A program made the translations under genes and the position numbers. From NCBI GenBank assembly GCA_013375475.1, contig JABXKD010000001.1, forward strand, positions 62,001 through 126,000: 64,000 bases of DNA. Reading direction: 5' to 3'. Numbering within the stretch: the stretch's first letter is position 1; every line of letters starts with the position of its first letter. Positions 8,844 through 17,502 of this stretch are shown here, piece by piece. Source of the DNA: Promethearchaeota archaeon (GTDB lineage Archaea > Asgardarchaeota > Lokiarchaeia > Sigyniarchaeales > SOKP01). The notes beneath the pieces are model-generated. The model worked only from the letters and a program-made list of their open reading frames with translations. It searched no databases and was not told the origin of the DNA.

Positions 8844-9449
8844 CTAAAGCTCTAAATATTTTGAAATCAGTACTTTTAATTCTTCATATTCACTAACAAC
8901 AGGAAGTTCTGGAAATTGCTCAACAACATTTTTTGGCGGTCTGAACAGAATGCCATGTTTTGCTTCCAATAGCATGGCTACATCGTTGTATGAATCCCCT
9001 GCAGCAATCACTTCGTAATTTAGTTTTTTTAAAGCCAAAACAGTTTTTTTTTTCATCTCGCTCGTACGAATTTTATAATCAGTAATTATACCTTCCTCAT
9101 TAGTTTCGAGATTGTGGCAAAAGCATAGAGGGAATCCTAGTTTTTCCATAAAAGGCATAACAAATTCAATAAAGCTGTCAGTTACGATCACTACCTGTGA
9201 TACGGAACGAATATAATCTAAAAAATCTCTCGCACCGTAAAGTATATCCATATTTGATATAATTTCCTGGATGCGTTTAAGGGTAATGTTATTTTTTTTT
9301 AATATTGCGATTCGATTCTTCATCAGGACATCGTAATCAGAAATATCTCGTGTAGTTAGCTTAAGATCATTGATTTCAGTAGCTTTACTTACCGCTATCC
9401 ATACTTCTGGAGTAAAAACGCCCTCTAAATCAAAACAGACAATGTACAT
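8844..9449 (-). CDS. thrH: ThrH-like HAD phosphatase / phosphoserine:homoserine phosphotransferase
   Basis: ThrH of Pseudomonas hydrolyses phosphoserine and can pass the phosphate to homoserine. The match is strong along the length: motif I CFDLEGVFTPEVW (DLE rather than DxD, as in ThrH), TTRDISDYDVLM, motif II VTDSF, LGFPLCFCHNLE, and the Mg-binding IAAGDSYNDVAML. I start it at ATG 9449, because the 11 residues before it are hydrophobic and do not belong to the family; this gives 201 residues. The gene is convergent with thrC. No homoserine kinase is in the window, so ThrH could supply phosphohomoserine to the adjacent pathway. That role is inference. Confidence 0.82.
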   Translation of the reverse strand: MYIVCFDLEGVFTPEVWIAVSKATEINDLKLTTRDISDYDVLMKNRIAILKKNNITLKRIQEIISNMDILYGARDFLDYIRSVSQVVIVTDSFIEFVMPFMEKLGFPLCFCHNLETNEEGIITDYKIRTSEMKKKTVLALKKLNYEVIAAGDSYNDVAMLLEAKHGILFRPPKNVVEQFPELPVVSEYEELKVLISKYLEL

Positions 9450-9623
9450 AAGTACTATGATAAATATCAAATAATTTTTCAATTTTTACTTTTTTTAACA
9501 CATTTATGATTGTTTTAAGGTTGGACTCTTAGAAAATCTTAAATGTTTTCTTTTTACCAAATAAATATACTACTAAAATTCTCGATTAAAAATATATAAC
9601 ATCCCAATATAAGTGGAGAAATT

Positions 9624-10502
9624 ATGGCTAATTCTTCCAAAGATTATACTATAGATGAAATGATTACAGTTTTAATGGCAAGAGAAGTTCGAAATAATGA
9701 CGTCATGATCGTTGGAGTTGCGACTCCTTGCGTATGGGCGGCTTTTACATTAGCAAAAATGACGCACGCACCAGACTCAATATTTCATTATATTATGGGG
9801 AATACTTTTGTGGACGAACCTCGCCAAGTTTCTTTACTCTATCTAGAAATGAATACCGCTAGGGCTTATCGCTTTCAGAATTCGGGAGAATGTACGTTAG
9901 AATCTCTTCCTTCGGATAAGCTTACTACAATTGAATTTTTTAGACCTGCGCAAGTAGATCAATACGGCAACACGAATAATATTTGTATTGGAGATTATAA
10001 TAAACCGAAAATAAGACTACCGGGCTGTGCCGGGATAGCTGATTTCAGTATGTTCTACGCCCGTGGATCTTTCCTATATACACCTCGCCACGATTCACGA
10101 ACATTTGTTCCAACCGAAAAATTAGATTTTATTTCCGGAGTTGGTTTTCCTGAAGGTAATCCCTCTATATGTGGTGGAGCAGGACCACAAAGCGTAATTA
10201 CAAATTTAGCGTATATGGATTTTGATGAAAAAACTAAATGTATGAGGTTAGGTTCAATACATCCTGGTGTAGATATCGATCATGTTAAAAAATCAACAGG
10301 GTTTGAATTAATCATTCCTCAAAAAGTCCAAGAAACCAATCCTCCATCTGTAGAAGAAATTAAGGTTTTGAGAGAAAAAGTAGATCCCTTAAAAATAAGA
10401 AAGTTGGAAATACTATCTGGTAAAGAACGTGAAGAGCTACTAGATGATATAATTCAAAAGGAATTGGCAAAACAAAATAAATTTCCAAGCTTACTAATTT
10501 AA
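9624..10502 (+). CDS. Family I CoA-transferase, beta subunit (IpdB/GctB-like)
   Basis: The 292-residue protein has the beta-subunit layout: an N-terminal strand VMIVGVATPCVWAAFTLAK, an FFRPAQVDQYGNTNNICIG segment, and a C-terminal glycine-rich GGAGPQSVITNLAYMDF. It pairs with the alpha subunit at 4851. In most genomes the two genes are adjacent; here ACT, hom, thrC and thrH intervene. The start ATG at 9624 has no strong ribosome binding site but GTGGAG lies a few bases upstream. Substrate unknown: glutaconate, other dicarboxylic acids, or ring-opening hydrolysis as in IpdAB are all possible. Confidence 0.8.
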   Translation: MANSSKDYTIDEMITVLMAREVRNNDVMIVGVATPCVWAAFTLAKMTHAPDSIFHYIMGNTFVDEPRQVSLLYLEMNTARAYRFQNSGECTLESLPSDKLTTIEFFRPAQVDQYGNTNNICIGDYNKPKIRLPGCAGIADFSMFYARGSFLYTPRHDSRTFVPTEKLDFISGVGFPEGNPSICGGAGPQSVITNLAYMDFDEKTKCMRLGSIHPGVDIDHVKKSTGFELIIPQKVQETNPPSVEEIKVLREKVDPLKIRKLEILSGKEREELLDDIIQKELAKQNKFPSLLI

Positions 10503-10562
10503 GATTTGTATAAATTTAACAATCTATTTCTATTATTGTTAAGCACAAAAGGGGCATAGAAA

Positions 10563-10703
10563 ATGAATTCACGTGAAAGAGTAATAGTTACCCTAAATCA
10601 TACAGAACCTGACAAGGTTCCTATTGACTTGGGTGATTACGTAACTGGAATTCATATGGTTGCCTATCGAAAGAGATGTAATTCCCTTTTTTTAAAAATT
10701 TAA
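10563..10703 (+). pseudogene. Truncated N-terminus of a uroporphyrinogen-decarboxylase-like (MtaA/URO-D) protein
   Basis: The ORF starts at ATG 10563, 7 bases after an AAGGGG ribosome binding site, and reads MNSRERVIVTLNHTEPDKVP then IDLGDYVTGIHMVAYRK, the standard opening of URO-D superfamily methyltransferases and decarboxylases that move methyl groups to or from corrinoids. The similarity stops abruptly at about residue 37, and the frame ends nine codons later at TAA 10701. The family is normally about 340-380 residues, so roughly nine tenths has been lost. The remaining sequence up to 10832 is AT-rich with no recognisable coding. Confidence 0.75.
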
Positions 10704-10832
10704 TAAACCTAACTTTAGATTAAATAATTTCTTTTATCTTTTTCCTTCTCCTTTTTTAACTAAAATTTAGAAATGATACTTTATTATTATTCTAAAATTT
10801 AGTGAAACATACATAAAGGAGTAATATAAAAT

Positions 10833-12821
10833 ATGTCAAAAATTTCAGATCCAATTACTATAAGAGATATGGAGGTTAAAAACAGATTTGGTTACCCTCC
10901 CATGTTGTCTGGTTCGCATGACACAGAAGGACGCCCTACTGAAAAGACTTTCACACAATACGAGCAGAAAGCGAAAGGGGGAGTAGGGATAATGACTTAT
11001 GAGGCAACTATGGTCGACCCCTGGTTAAAGGGTCCAGGAATGACTGGTTCCAATATTGGAATAACAGAAAATATACCCGCATTCAGAAAAATGACCGATC
11101 TCATCCACAAGCATAATGTAAAATTCGGAATGCAGATAAATAAAGTCGCTATGATAACTTATACATTCATGGGGTTGGTAAATTACTTTGGTATCCCAAG
11201 TAACATAGGACCATCAAGTATTGATGTAGAACATGCATCTTCAGCTTGGGCATTGATGGTACCAAGTTGGCTTGATTCGATTAAAAAGAATAACCTTAAA
11301 ATTAAGGAATTATCAATTGCAGAAATTGAACAAATTCAAGATCTGTATGCTTCTGGAGCAAAAAATGCGATTGAAGCGGGATTTGATTTTGTAACTATCC
11401 ATTCCGGTCATGGAACTTTTCCCCAATCATTTCTTACGCCTTACTTTAACAAGAGAACTGATAAATATGGAGGTTCAGTTGAAAAGAGATGTACATTTAT
11501 AAAAGAAACTGTTGCGAAAATTAGAGAAAGTATTGGGGCCAAAGCTCCAATAATAGTCCGATTTTCTGCCGATGAACTTGTTCACGATGGAAATAAAATC
11601 GAACAATCTATAGAGATCGCTAAAATTCTTGAAAAAGCTGGAGTAGATTGTCTTGATATAACTCAAGGAATAATCATCAGAAGCCCGTATGGTATTACAA
11701 TACCGAGTTATTGTAAACCAGGATGTTTTATCCACCTTCCGGAAGAGATTAAAAAGCATGTTAATATTCCAGTTATGGGTGTTGGAGGAATAAATGACCC
11801 AAGGATGGCTGCGGAATTTATTGAACAAGGAAAAGCGGATATAATTAATATGGGACGACAGTTAATATGTGATGCTGAGACACCTAAAAAATATTTTGAG
11901 GGTCGAATTGATGATATTAAACATTGTCTTGGATGCTTACAAAGCTGTGGAACTTGTGTATACGATGCGTATAGCGGTTTAAACTATCAAGAACTAACTC
12001 CATCGACTGAACCTAAGAAGATCGTAATATTAGGAGCAGGAATTGCGGGAATGGAAGCGGCTAGAGTTGCAAAACTAAGAGGTCATGAAGTTGATATATA
12101 TGAGAAATCTGCAAAGGTCGGAGGGTTAGTGGAATTACTTGCCAAAGAATTCGGTAAGGAACGATTTATGAACATGGTGACTTTTCTGAGTACCCAATTA
12201 AAGAAACTAAACATTCCTGTTCACTTTAATAGAGAATTGACAAAAGATGAAATCGCAGCTTTAAATCCAGATATCTTGGTTCTCGCTACCGGCTCTGAAG
12301 CGACAATTCCAGTAAACCTAAAAGGAAAACCAAATGTAATAACTCAGGACGAATCAATTCTAAAAAGTAAAGATATAGGAAAAGATATTGTAGTTTGGGG
12401 ATTAAATGCTTACTGGAGAGGAGGATTGGAATCAGTAGTATCTCTTGCAGAGGAAGGCTATAATATTAAGGCTTTTGTGGGATCAGAAGCAGAAGTTGGG
12501 CAAGTAATCGCTGGAAACGCTGGTCGACGTTTTTGGATATCTAGCTGGTTGAGAGATTCGAAAATTCCCATATATACGAGTGCTAAACTCTTAGATGTCA
12601 CATCAGAAGGAGTTACATTTCTTGACAAAGATGAAAATGAACAATTTATCGAAGCAGATAGTTTAGTTTATTGTGGTTCCCGAATTACTAATGGAAAAGC
12701 ATTAAGAGAAAATTTTGAGGGAACAGCTTCTGAAATCAAACTAATAGGAGATTGTAGAAAACCACGAGATATACAAGCTGCCATGACAGACGCACAAAAG
12801 TTTATCCGAAGTTTGAAATGA
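10833..12821 (+). CDS. OYE-type flavoprotein, 2,4-dienoyl-CoA reductase / NADH:flavin oxidoreductase family
   Basis: A 662-residue, two-part enzyme of the 2,4-dienoyl-CoA reductase/trimethylamine dehydrogenase family. The first ~360 residues form the Old-Yellow-Enzyme FMN barrel (VTIHSGHGTFPQSFLTPYFN, RTDKYGGSVEKR, GVGGINDPRMAAEFI). A cysteine cluster HCLGCLQSCGTCV follows and should hold a [4Fe-4S] centre; the fourth cysteine comes only three residues after the third, unlike the long gap usual in dienoyl-CoA reductases. The C-terminal half is an FAD/NAD Rossmann module (KIVILGAGIAGMEAARVAK). Probably reduces activated C=C bonds. The start ATG follows AAAGGAG. It is convergent with the ferredoxin at 12989. 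Confidence 0.88.
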   Translation: MSKISDPITIRDMEVKNRFGYPPMLSGSHDTEGRPTEKTFTQYEQKAKGGVGIMTYEATMVDPWLKGPGMTGSNIGITENIPAFRKMTDLIHKHNVKFGMQINKVAMITYTFMGLVNYFGIPSNIGPSSIDVEHASSAWALMVPSWLDSIKKNNLKIKELSIAEIEQIQDLYASGAKNAIEAGFDFVTIHSGHGTFPQSFLTPYFNKRTDKYGGSVEKRCTFIKETVAKIRESIGAKAPIIVRFSADELVHDGNKIEQSIEIAKILEKAGVDCLDITQGIIIRSPYGITIPSYCKPGCFIHLPEEIKKHVNIPVMGVGGINDPRMAAEFIEQGKADIINMGRQLICDAETPKKYFEGRIDDIKHCLGCLQSCGTCVYDAYSGLNYQELTPSTEPKKIVILGAGIAGMEAARVAKLRGHEVDIYEKSAKVGGLVELLAKEFGKERFMNMVTFLSTQLKKLNIPVHFNRELTKDEIAALNPDILVLATGSEATIPVNLKGKPNVITQDESILKSKDIGKDIVVWGLNAYWRGGLESVVSLAEEGYNIKAFVGSEAEVGQVIAGNAGRRFWISSWLRDSKIPIYTSAKLLDVTSEGVTFLDKDENEQFIEADSLVYCGSRITNGKALRENFEGTASEIKLIGDCRKPRDIQAAMTDAQKFIRSLK

Positions 12822-12910
12822 ATTGTTAAATATATTTTGAAAAATTCTTAAAATTAACTGAATTTTTTTTATGTATATTTGAACTTATTCAATTTAGATT
12901 TAGATATAAT

Positions 12911-12929
12911 AAGACTCTCGCAAAGTCTT
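12911..12929. terminator. Hairpin between convergent genes
   Basis: AAGACT-N7-AGTCTT forms a 6-base stem in the gap between the plus-strand flavoprotein and the minus-strand ferredoxin gene. It could terminate either transcript, although no long T-run follows directly. Confidence 0.3.
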
Positions 12930-12988
12930 TCAAGTTATATTCCTTTAAAAATATATAAAAAATAGCCAAAATAAACTAATTTAATAAA

Positions 12989-14116
12989 TTAATTATTACG
13001 TGGGGGAAGCATTCTTACCATTCTCGGACCTTCAATAAGAGAGATTGCGTTTTCAGGGCAATGATAAGCACACACACCACATCCAACACAGAACTCTTCC
13101 TCTCTTTCCGCTTTAATGTCATCGTTCAATTTAATAGCTTTATTATAACACAAGTCTACACAGGTACCACATCCTGTACATAAATCTTGATCGATACTAG
13201 CTACATAATTTGTTTCATTGACTACGGGAAAAATTAAGCAATCTCGAGCAGTCATACAACAACAGTTACAACAATTACAGATTGCCACTTCTTCGGCTGA
13301 TGAATTACCGTATTTATGATAGGCTTTATGAACTAATCCCGCATCTTCACATTTTTTTAGGATTTCCAATGCTTCTTCTTTAGACACTAATTTAGAGAAA
13401 CCGTGATTAGAAGTATGCCTTGCCGATTTCCCTAAGGTCATACAGCTTGGTGTAATTTCGATCATCTTACATGGATTGCCCAATAATTCCTGATGGTTAC
13501 GACAATAACAATTTCCTACAGCGATATCATCATACTTTTCAATAAGTTCTCTAATTTGTTGAGTCGGTAATATTTTTTCTGTGGGCACTTCCAGTTCTTC
13601 ATTTACGATAACATTAATCTCTTCGCCTGTTTCCAAATTTTTCAATATTGGAACTGTACGATCCATTGGTGGCATACGTTTCAATGCAGCACTAAATCCA
13701 TCATATTGAGCTTGAACCTCATCTCTATGTTCTTCATTCAATTTACCGAATAACCGTGCTAACTTAAGAATATCCTCCGTTTTTTCAAGGTTTCGCATAA
13801 AAATATATTCAAATTGCCTATGAAGGGGGAATAATTGATATACCATTATACCACTACGATTAGGTTGATTGATTATAACACCCATTTTTGCTAATTCATC
13901 TGCTTTCTTTAAGATCTCATCTTCAGATAATCCACTGCTCTCCTTCAATTGTTCCATTGTTTGAGAAGTCTTTTCTCCAAAGGCCAAAAGTAAGTCGAGA
14001 TTTTCATCTTTGACCGTTATTTTTAGAATTTCATGAACAGTTTCTGAAAAAGGGAATTGAAATCCTCCTGCCTTAAATAAAGTTTTAAGAGCTTTTTGAT
14101 AGTTTGCTTCACTCAT
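12989..14116 (-). CDS. Polycysteine double-[4Fe-4S] ferredoxin with N-terminal winged-helix-like domain
   Basis: This 375-residue protein belongs to the window's polycysteine ferredoxin family but lacks the SCP2 domain. Residues about 35-110 instead look like a winged helix (TMEQLKESSGLSEDEILKKA then ELAKMGVIINQ, a helix-turn-helix plus wing). The redox half has CYCRNHQELLGNPC and SC near residue 200, CNCCNCCC near 278, and two ferredoxin motifs CTGCGTCVDLC and CVGCGVCAYHCP at about 309 and 343. It lacks the VDVS tail of the SCP2 subtype. The closest relative here is the gene at 56213. The domain may sense a ligand, bind DNA, or dock a partner. The neighbouring flavoprotein is a possible electron partner, which is inference. 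Confidence 0.8.
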   Translation of the reverse strand: MSEANYQKALKTLFKAGGFQFPFSETVHEILKITVKDENLDLLLAFGEKTSQTMEQLKESSGLSEDEILKKADELAKMGVIINQPNRSGIMVYQLFPLHRQFEYIFMRNLEKTEDILKLARLFGKLNEEHRDEVQAQYDGFSAALKRMPPMDRTVPILKNLETGEEINVIVNEELEVPTEKILPTQQIRELIEKYDDIAVGNCYCRNHQELLGNPCKMIEITPSCMTLGKSARHTSNHGFSKLVSKEEALEILKKCEDAGLVHKAYHKYGNSSAEEVAICNCCNCCCMTARDCLIFPVVNETNYVASIDQDLCTGCGTCVDLCYNKAIKLNDDIKAEREEEFCVGCGVCAYHCPENAISLIEGPRMVRMLPPRNN

Positions 14117-14247
14117 TTTTTTTCATCAAATAAAATTTTTTAATAGGTCATAATATATTCAATATTTTATTAAAATTGAGATGATAATAAAATTCTCATT
14201 ATTTTTTTAATTTGAAAAACCTTAACCAACGAAAATTCGATTTCATG

Positions 14248-14970
14248 TTAAGGATAAGTTAAGTATAATTCGTTAACTCGTCCTTTCTTCTCTAACCTTA
14301 TATAGTGTTTTTCTAACAGCTTATCAATATGATGTTTGACTGAGTTACGAGAAAGATTTAGAATGCGCGAAATTTCAGTAGAATTAATTCCAGGATTATT
14401 TTTAACAGTATTCAATACTTCTAAAGTTGTTTTTGATTTAGCAAATTGATTCTTAAATGTTTCAATCGCTTCTGCTGAAGTTGTTATAGGAAAATAAATA
14501 GTGTATTGCCCATAATTTTCCTTTTTTATAATGCTATGCTTTAATAACGTATCTAAATGCCATTGCAATTGACCTTTTTTTAAGTCACAGCTTCGAAGTA
14601 ATTCGTTGTGATGAATGCCAGGATTATTAAGGATTTGAGTTAGGAGGTTTAAGCGATTTTCGTTTTGAAATATATCTGCAAGAGATAGATAGGACCTCCC
14701 TTCTTTAATATAGCTCCGTCTAATAAAATAATTTCTATATTCTTTTACTGTGATAGCTGTAAGGGTTAAAACGAATGCAAGGGTTGGTACTAAAAGAATA
14801 AATAAAATCGAATTGAGAACTATTATATCAGGATCGAATACTGGTTTTTCATTCAATTTAATTAACAAGTACGATATAGCTGATAATAAAGCAAGAGAAA
14901 AAATAAAAAGGATAATTTTAGTTATAAAATCGCGTCTGTACTTTTCCGATTGTATAGTAATACTCGACAT
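14248..14970 (-). CDS. Membrane-tethered transcriptional regulator with two winged-helix domains
   Basis: Two hydrophobic helices at about residues 17-39 and 46-69 anchor the N-terminus. The cytosolic remainder contains two winged-helix modules of the archaeal MarR/ArsR type: residues about 93-160 (RLNLLTQILNNPGIHHNELL, then LQWHLDTLLKHSIIKKE) and 170-240 (TLEVLNTVKNNPGINSTEIS, then NSVKHHIDKLLEKHYI). Asgard and other archaea have many such double-winged-helix membrane regulators, usually of unknown signal. It lies 18 bases downstream of the methyltransferase-like membrane gene on the same strand, so that protein or its lipid product may be what it senses. Confidence 0.8.
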   Translation of the reverse strand: MSSITIQSEKYRRDFITKIILFIFSLALLSAISYLLIKLNEKPVFDPDIIVLNSILFILLVPTLAFVLTLTAITVKEYRNYFIRRSYIKEGRSYLSLADIFQNENRLNLLTQILNNPGIHHNELLRSCDLKKGQLQWHLDTLLKHSIIKKENYGQYTIYFPITTSAEAIETFKNQFAKSKTTLEVLNTVKNNPGINSTEISRILNLSRNSVKHHIDKLLEKHYIRLEKKGRVNELYLTYP

Positions 14971-14988
14971 CTCTATTAATATGATAAA

Positions 14989-15582
14989 TTACGCTTTATC
15001 TAATTTTTTAACAGGTAATTTTAAGAATGGAATAATAAATGCCACTTTATTTCTGTACTCTAGGAAGTCATCTCCGTATTTAGCTTTTAATGCAACTTCT
15101 TCGATCTTCCCCAATAAAATGTAAGCTAATACTTCAACGATCCAGATTAAAAATAATATGCTAAATCGATTTTCGTAGGGAACTGAGATTTCAAAAATTG
15201 GAGATGTTTGAAATGCCACTACTGTCATCCCTAATGTCATAATAATAAAGGCAAGATATTGGGGATGTCTCATTATCCTATATGGCCCTTTTGTAATTAG
15301 TTGCCCTCTGTGCGATAATTGATAGATTAAACTGTATATGTATAATATTAATCCGAATAATACAACATAGAATCCTTGGGCCCCGATTAAGAATCTCAGG
15401 TCATATAATAGAATGTTTGGATATTGAAAAAAGAATACTAAATATGATATTAATGGAACACTCATTATACCAAACCATATTGCCGTACAAGGGACATATT
15501 GAAAAATTGGAATTAAGAAAGAAGAAATACTAGTAAATATTGAAGTTATTTTACTTTTATTGTCACTACTCTTAAGACTCGT
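14989..15582 (-). CDS. Isoprenylcysteine carboxyl methyltransferase-like membrane protein (197 aa)
   Basis: The C-terminal half has the ICMT/PEMT signature: ITKGPYRIMRHPQYLAF, where RHPxYL is the S-adenosylmethionine-binding motif, and a late EEVALKAKYGDDFLEYRNKV segment. Four to five membrane helices are visible. The first ATG (15465) would cut into a hydrophobic segment; the frame is open upstream through SFLIPIFQYVPCTAIWFGI to an ACG at 15582, with GAGGTG exactly 7 bases before it and no ATG, GTG or TTG between. I therefore take ACG as the start. Bacterial and archaeal members methylate lipids or small molecules, seldom prenyl proteins; the substrate is unknown. Confidence 0.75.
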   Translation of the reverse strand, partial: TSLKSSDNKSKITSIFTSISSFLIPIFQYVPCTAIWFGIMSVPLISYLVFFFQYPNILLYDLRFLIGAQGFYVVLFGLILYIYSLIYQLSHRGQLITKGPYRIMRHPQYLAFIIMTLGMTVVAFQTSPIFEISVPYENRFSILFLIWIVEVLAYILLGKIEEVALKAKYGDDFLEYRNKVAFIIPFLKLPVKKLDKA

Positions 15583-15589
15583 CTACATT

Positions 15590-15595
15590 CACCTC
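15590..15595 (-). promoter_or_regulatory. Shine-Dalgarno that points to an ACG start
   Basis: On the minus strand GAGGTG is followed by AATGTAG and then ACG at 15582, which opens the long in-frame N-terminus of the ICMT-like gene. Confidence 0.55.
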
Positions 15596-15720
15596 TTAAT
15601 TTTTATTTATTTCTACAAAATAAGAAAAAATTTTACTTTTAAAGGTTTAAGGTGCACTTTTCTAACAATAAATAAAATAAAAAAATTTAATCAAAAACAG
15701 AATTTAAAATTAAATATAAC

Positions 15721-16527
15721 TTATTCCAATTCATCTAATCCTTTAATCTTTAGAGATGGACGGGGTGGTACCCGGAAAAAATTTTGAGCGGGATAACCGA
15801 TCGTTATAACACCCCAAACATAACCATTGATACCCATAATATTTTCCCGCACTTCTTTACTTGTCGCTAAAACGCCACGAGCTAACCCTATCCAGCATGT
15901 CCCTAATCCCAAAGATTGCGCAGCAAACATCCCATATGTAAGAGCTATAGTAGCATTCAAACTATCGTTTGGGTTGGAGGAATGAATAATCATGACATGA
16001 GGTGCATTATAAAATATCATATCAAAGCCGGATTTTCTTGCCATTTTAGCACCTTCACTGTATCCTGGGCTATTTGTAGCAATTAATGCATCAATAACTG
16101 ATTCTGACAACTTCTTAATGATAACTTTATCTGAAAGTATGGTACATTCTAAAGTTCGGACGTTAGCACCTGTGGGAGCATACTTCATAGAATCTAAGAC
16201 TTTTTCCATTAAATCTCTCGGGATTTTCTTGGTTTTAAATCCTCTTACAGACCTTTTAGAGCTCATGAATTTATGCAGAGTTTCATATGGGACTAACGCA
16301 CTAGGGTTTTGAGCTTCTTTAAAAGTTAAAACATCCCCAATATCTTCGTAAAGAATAGCATCTGTAGGACACATAGCAATACAACGCCCACATAAATTGC
16401 ACTCATTTTGTGAGTCTTCAAATACTATTTTATCCTGTTCTTTATCTACGCTAAAGTATCTTGGGCATGTATATACGCAAATTTTGCACTTGTTGCATTT
16501 TTCGTAATCGATTCCTATTATTGGCAT
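15721..16527 (-). CDS. Nitroreductase fused to an N-terminal 2[4Fe-4S] ferredoxin domain
   Basis: Residues 1-60 contain two ferredoxin motifs (CNKCKICVYTCP and CNLCGRCIAMCP); residues about 85-268 form an FMN nitroreductase domain (SSKRSVRGFKTKKIP, MKYAPTGANVRTLE, YGMFAAQSLGLGTCWIGLA). Such fusions let reduced ferredoxin feed electrons to FMN; the physiological acceptor is unknown. The start ATG is at 16527 and the first codons MPIIGIDYEKC match the homologous gene at 63228 (MSIIGIDKEKC), supporting it. It is divergent from the second nitroreductase at 16680, with a 152-base shared promoter region. Confidence 0.88.
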   Translation of the reverse strand: MPIIGIDYEKCNKCKICVYTCPRYFSVDKEQDKIVFEDSQNECNLCGRCIAMCPTDAILYEDIGDVLTFKEAQNPSALVPYETLHKFMSSKRSVRGFKTKKIPRDLMEKVLDSMKYAPTGANVRTLECTILSDKVIIKKLSESVIDALIATNSPGYSEGAKMARKSGFDMIFYNAPHVMIIHSSNPNDSLNATIALTYGMFAAQSLGLGTCWIGLARGVLATSKEVRENIMGINGYVWGVITIGYPAQNFFRVPPRPSLKIKGLDELE

Positions 16528-16679
16528 AATTTTTCAATTTTTCTTTATATCAAAATTTATTTCGTCAAAGTTATTAATGAACATAGTCCATTAAATTTTA
16601 ATTTTTTGATTAAGACAATTTAGAACTGTTTCCTTAATCTTTTTAACAATGAACGATATGAAATAATGTAGAATTTACA

Positions 16680-17468
16680 ATGAATGAGAAAAAACGAAAA
16701 AATCAAACATTGGAGTTAATAAAAAATAGGAGAACGATACGCGCGTACGATCCTAAACCTCTTTCTCAAGAAGATGTTGATACCATCATTCAAGGAGCAA
16801 TGAGGGCTCCTACAGCAGGAAATTTGATGATGTATTCAATTATTCAGGTAAGTGATCAAGAATTAAAGAATAAACTAGTAAAAACTTGCGATAATCAACC
16901 CCTTATAGCTAAAGCGCCTTTAGTTCTATTGTTTTTAGCTGATGTGCAAAGATGGTGGGATTATTTTAAAGTGAGTAAAGTCGGGGAGAAATGTAAAGAA
17001 ATAGGCAAAGAGTTCCAAACGCCTCAAGAGTCGGACCTTCTTCTTGCTTGTTGCGACGCATTAATAGCGGCTCAGAATTCCGTAATCACCGCAGAAGCTT
17101 TAAGCATTGGCTCTTGCTATATTGGAGATATCATGGAGAATTATGAAATTCATCGTGAGATGTTTAACCTTCCTAAATGGGTATTCCCGATAACTATGTT
17201 ATGCTATGGAGTCCCAAAAGGAGATAAGTACAAAATTCCTCTTACAACCCGGTTTCCTAAAAACTACATCCAATTTACAAACCAGTATTCAAGGCTATCT
17301 GAAAATGATTTCAAAGATATGCTTAAAAACGACCCCCGAAAAATGATAGTAAAAGAAGCAGAAAATATGGGGCAACAATTATATTTAGGTAAGTTAGGAG
17401 CAGAATTTACAGTGGAAATGCGTCGATCTGTTAAGGTCGCACTTAGAGAATGGCTTAAAAAAGATTAA
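16680..17468 (+). CDS. Nitroreductase family protein (262 aa)
   Basis: An FMN nitroreductase domain: IKNRRTIRAYDPKPLSQED, MRAPTAGNLMMYSIIQV, then SIGSCYIGDIMEN for the FMN/dimer region. The C-terminal about 60 residues (SENDFKDMLKNDPRKMIV onward) are a helical extension not needed for the core fold. No ferredoxin domain, unlike the divergently transcribed neighbour, so it probably takes electrons from NAD(P)H or from that protein. Substrate unknown. Confidence 0.85.
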   Translation: MNEKKRKNQTLELIKNRRTIRAYDPKPLSQEDVDTIIQGAMRAPTAGNLMMYSIIQVSDQELKNKLVKTCDNQPLIAKAPLVLLFLADVQRWWDYFKVSKVGEKCKEIGKEFQTPQESDLLLACCDALIAAQNSVITAEALSIGSCYIGDIMENYEIHREMFNLPKWVFPITMLCYGVPKGDKYKIPLTTRFPKNYIQFTNQYSRLSENDFKDMLKNDPRKMIVKEAENMGQQLYLGKLGAEFTVEMRRSVKVALREWLKKD

Positions 17469-17502
17469 GAATAAAAAAATAGTGAAAAAAATTGTATAAA
17501 AC

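Noticed and set aside
12840-12988. A small gene or RNA between the flavoprotein and the ferredoxin at 12989
   Set aside because: Apart from one 6-base hairpin the region is featureless AT-rich DNA with stops in all frames.
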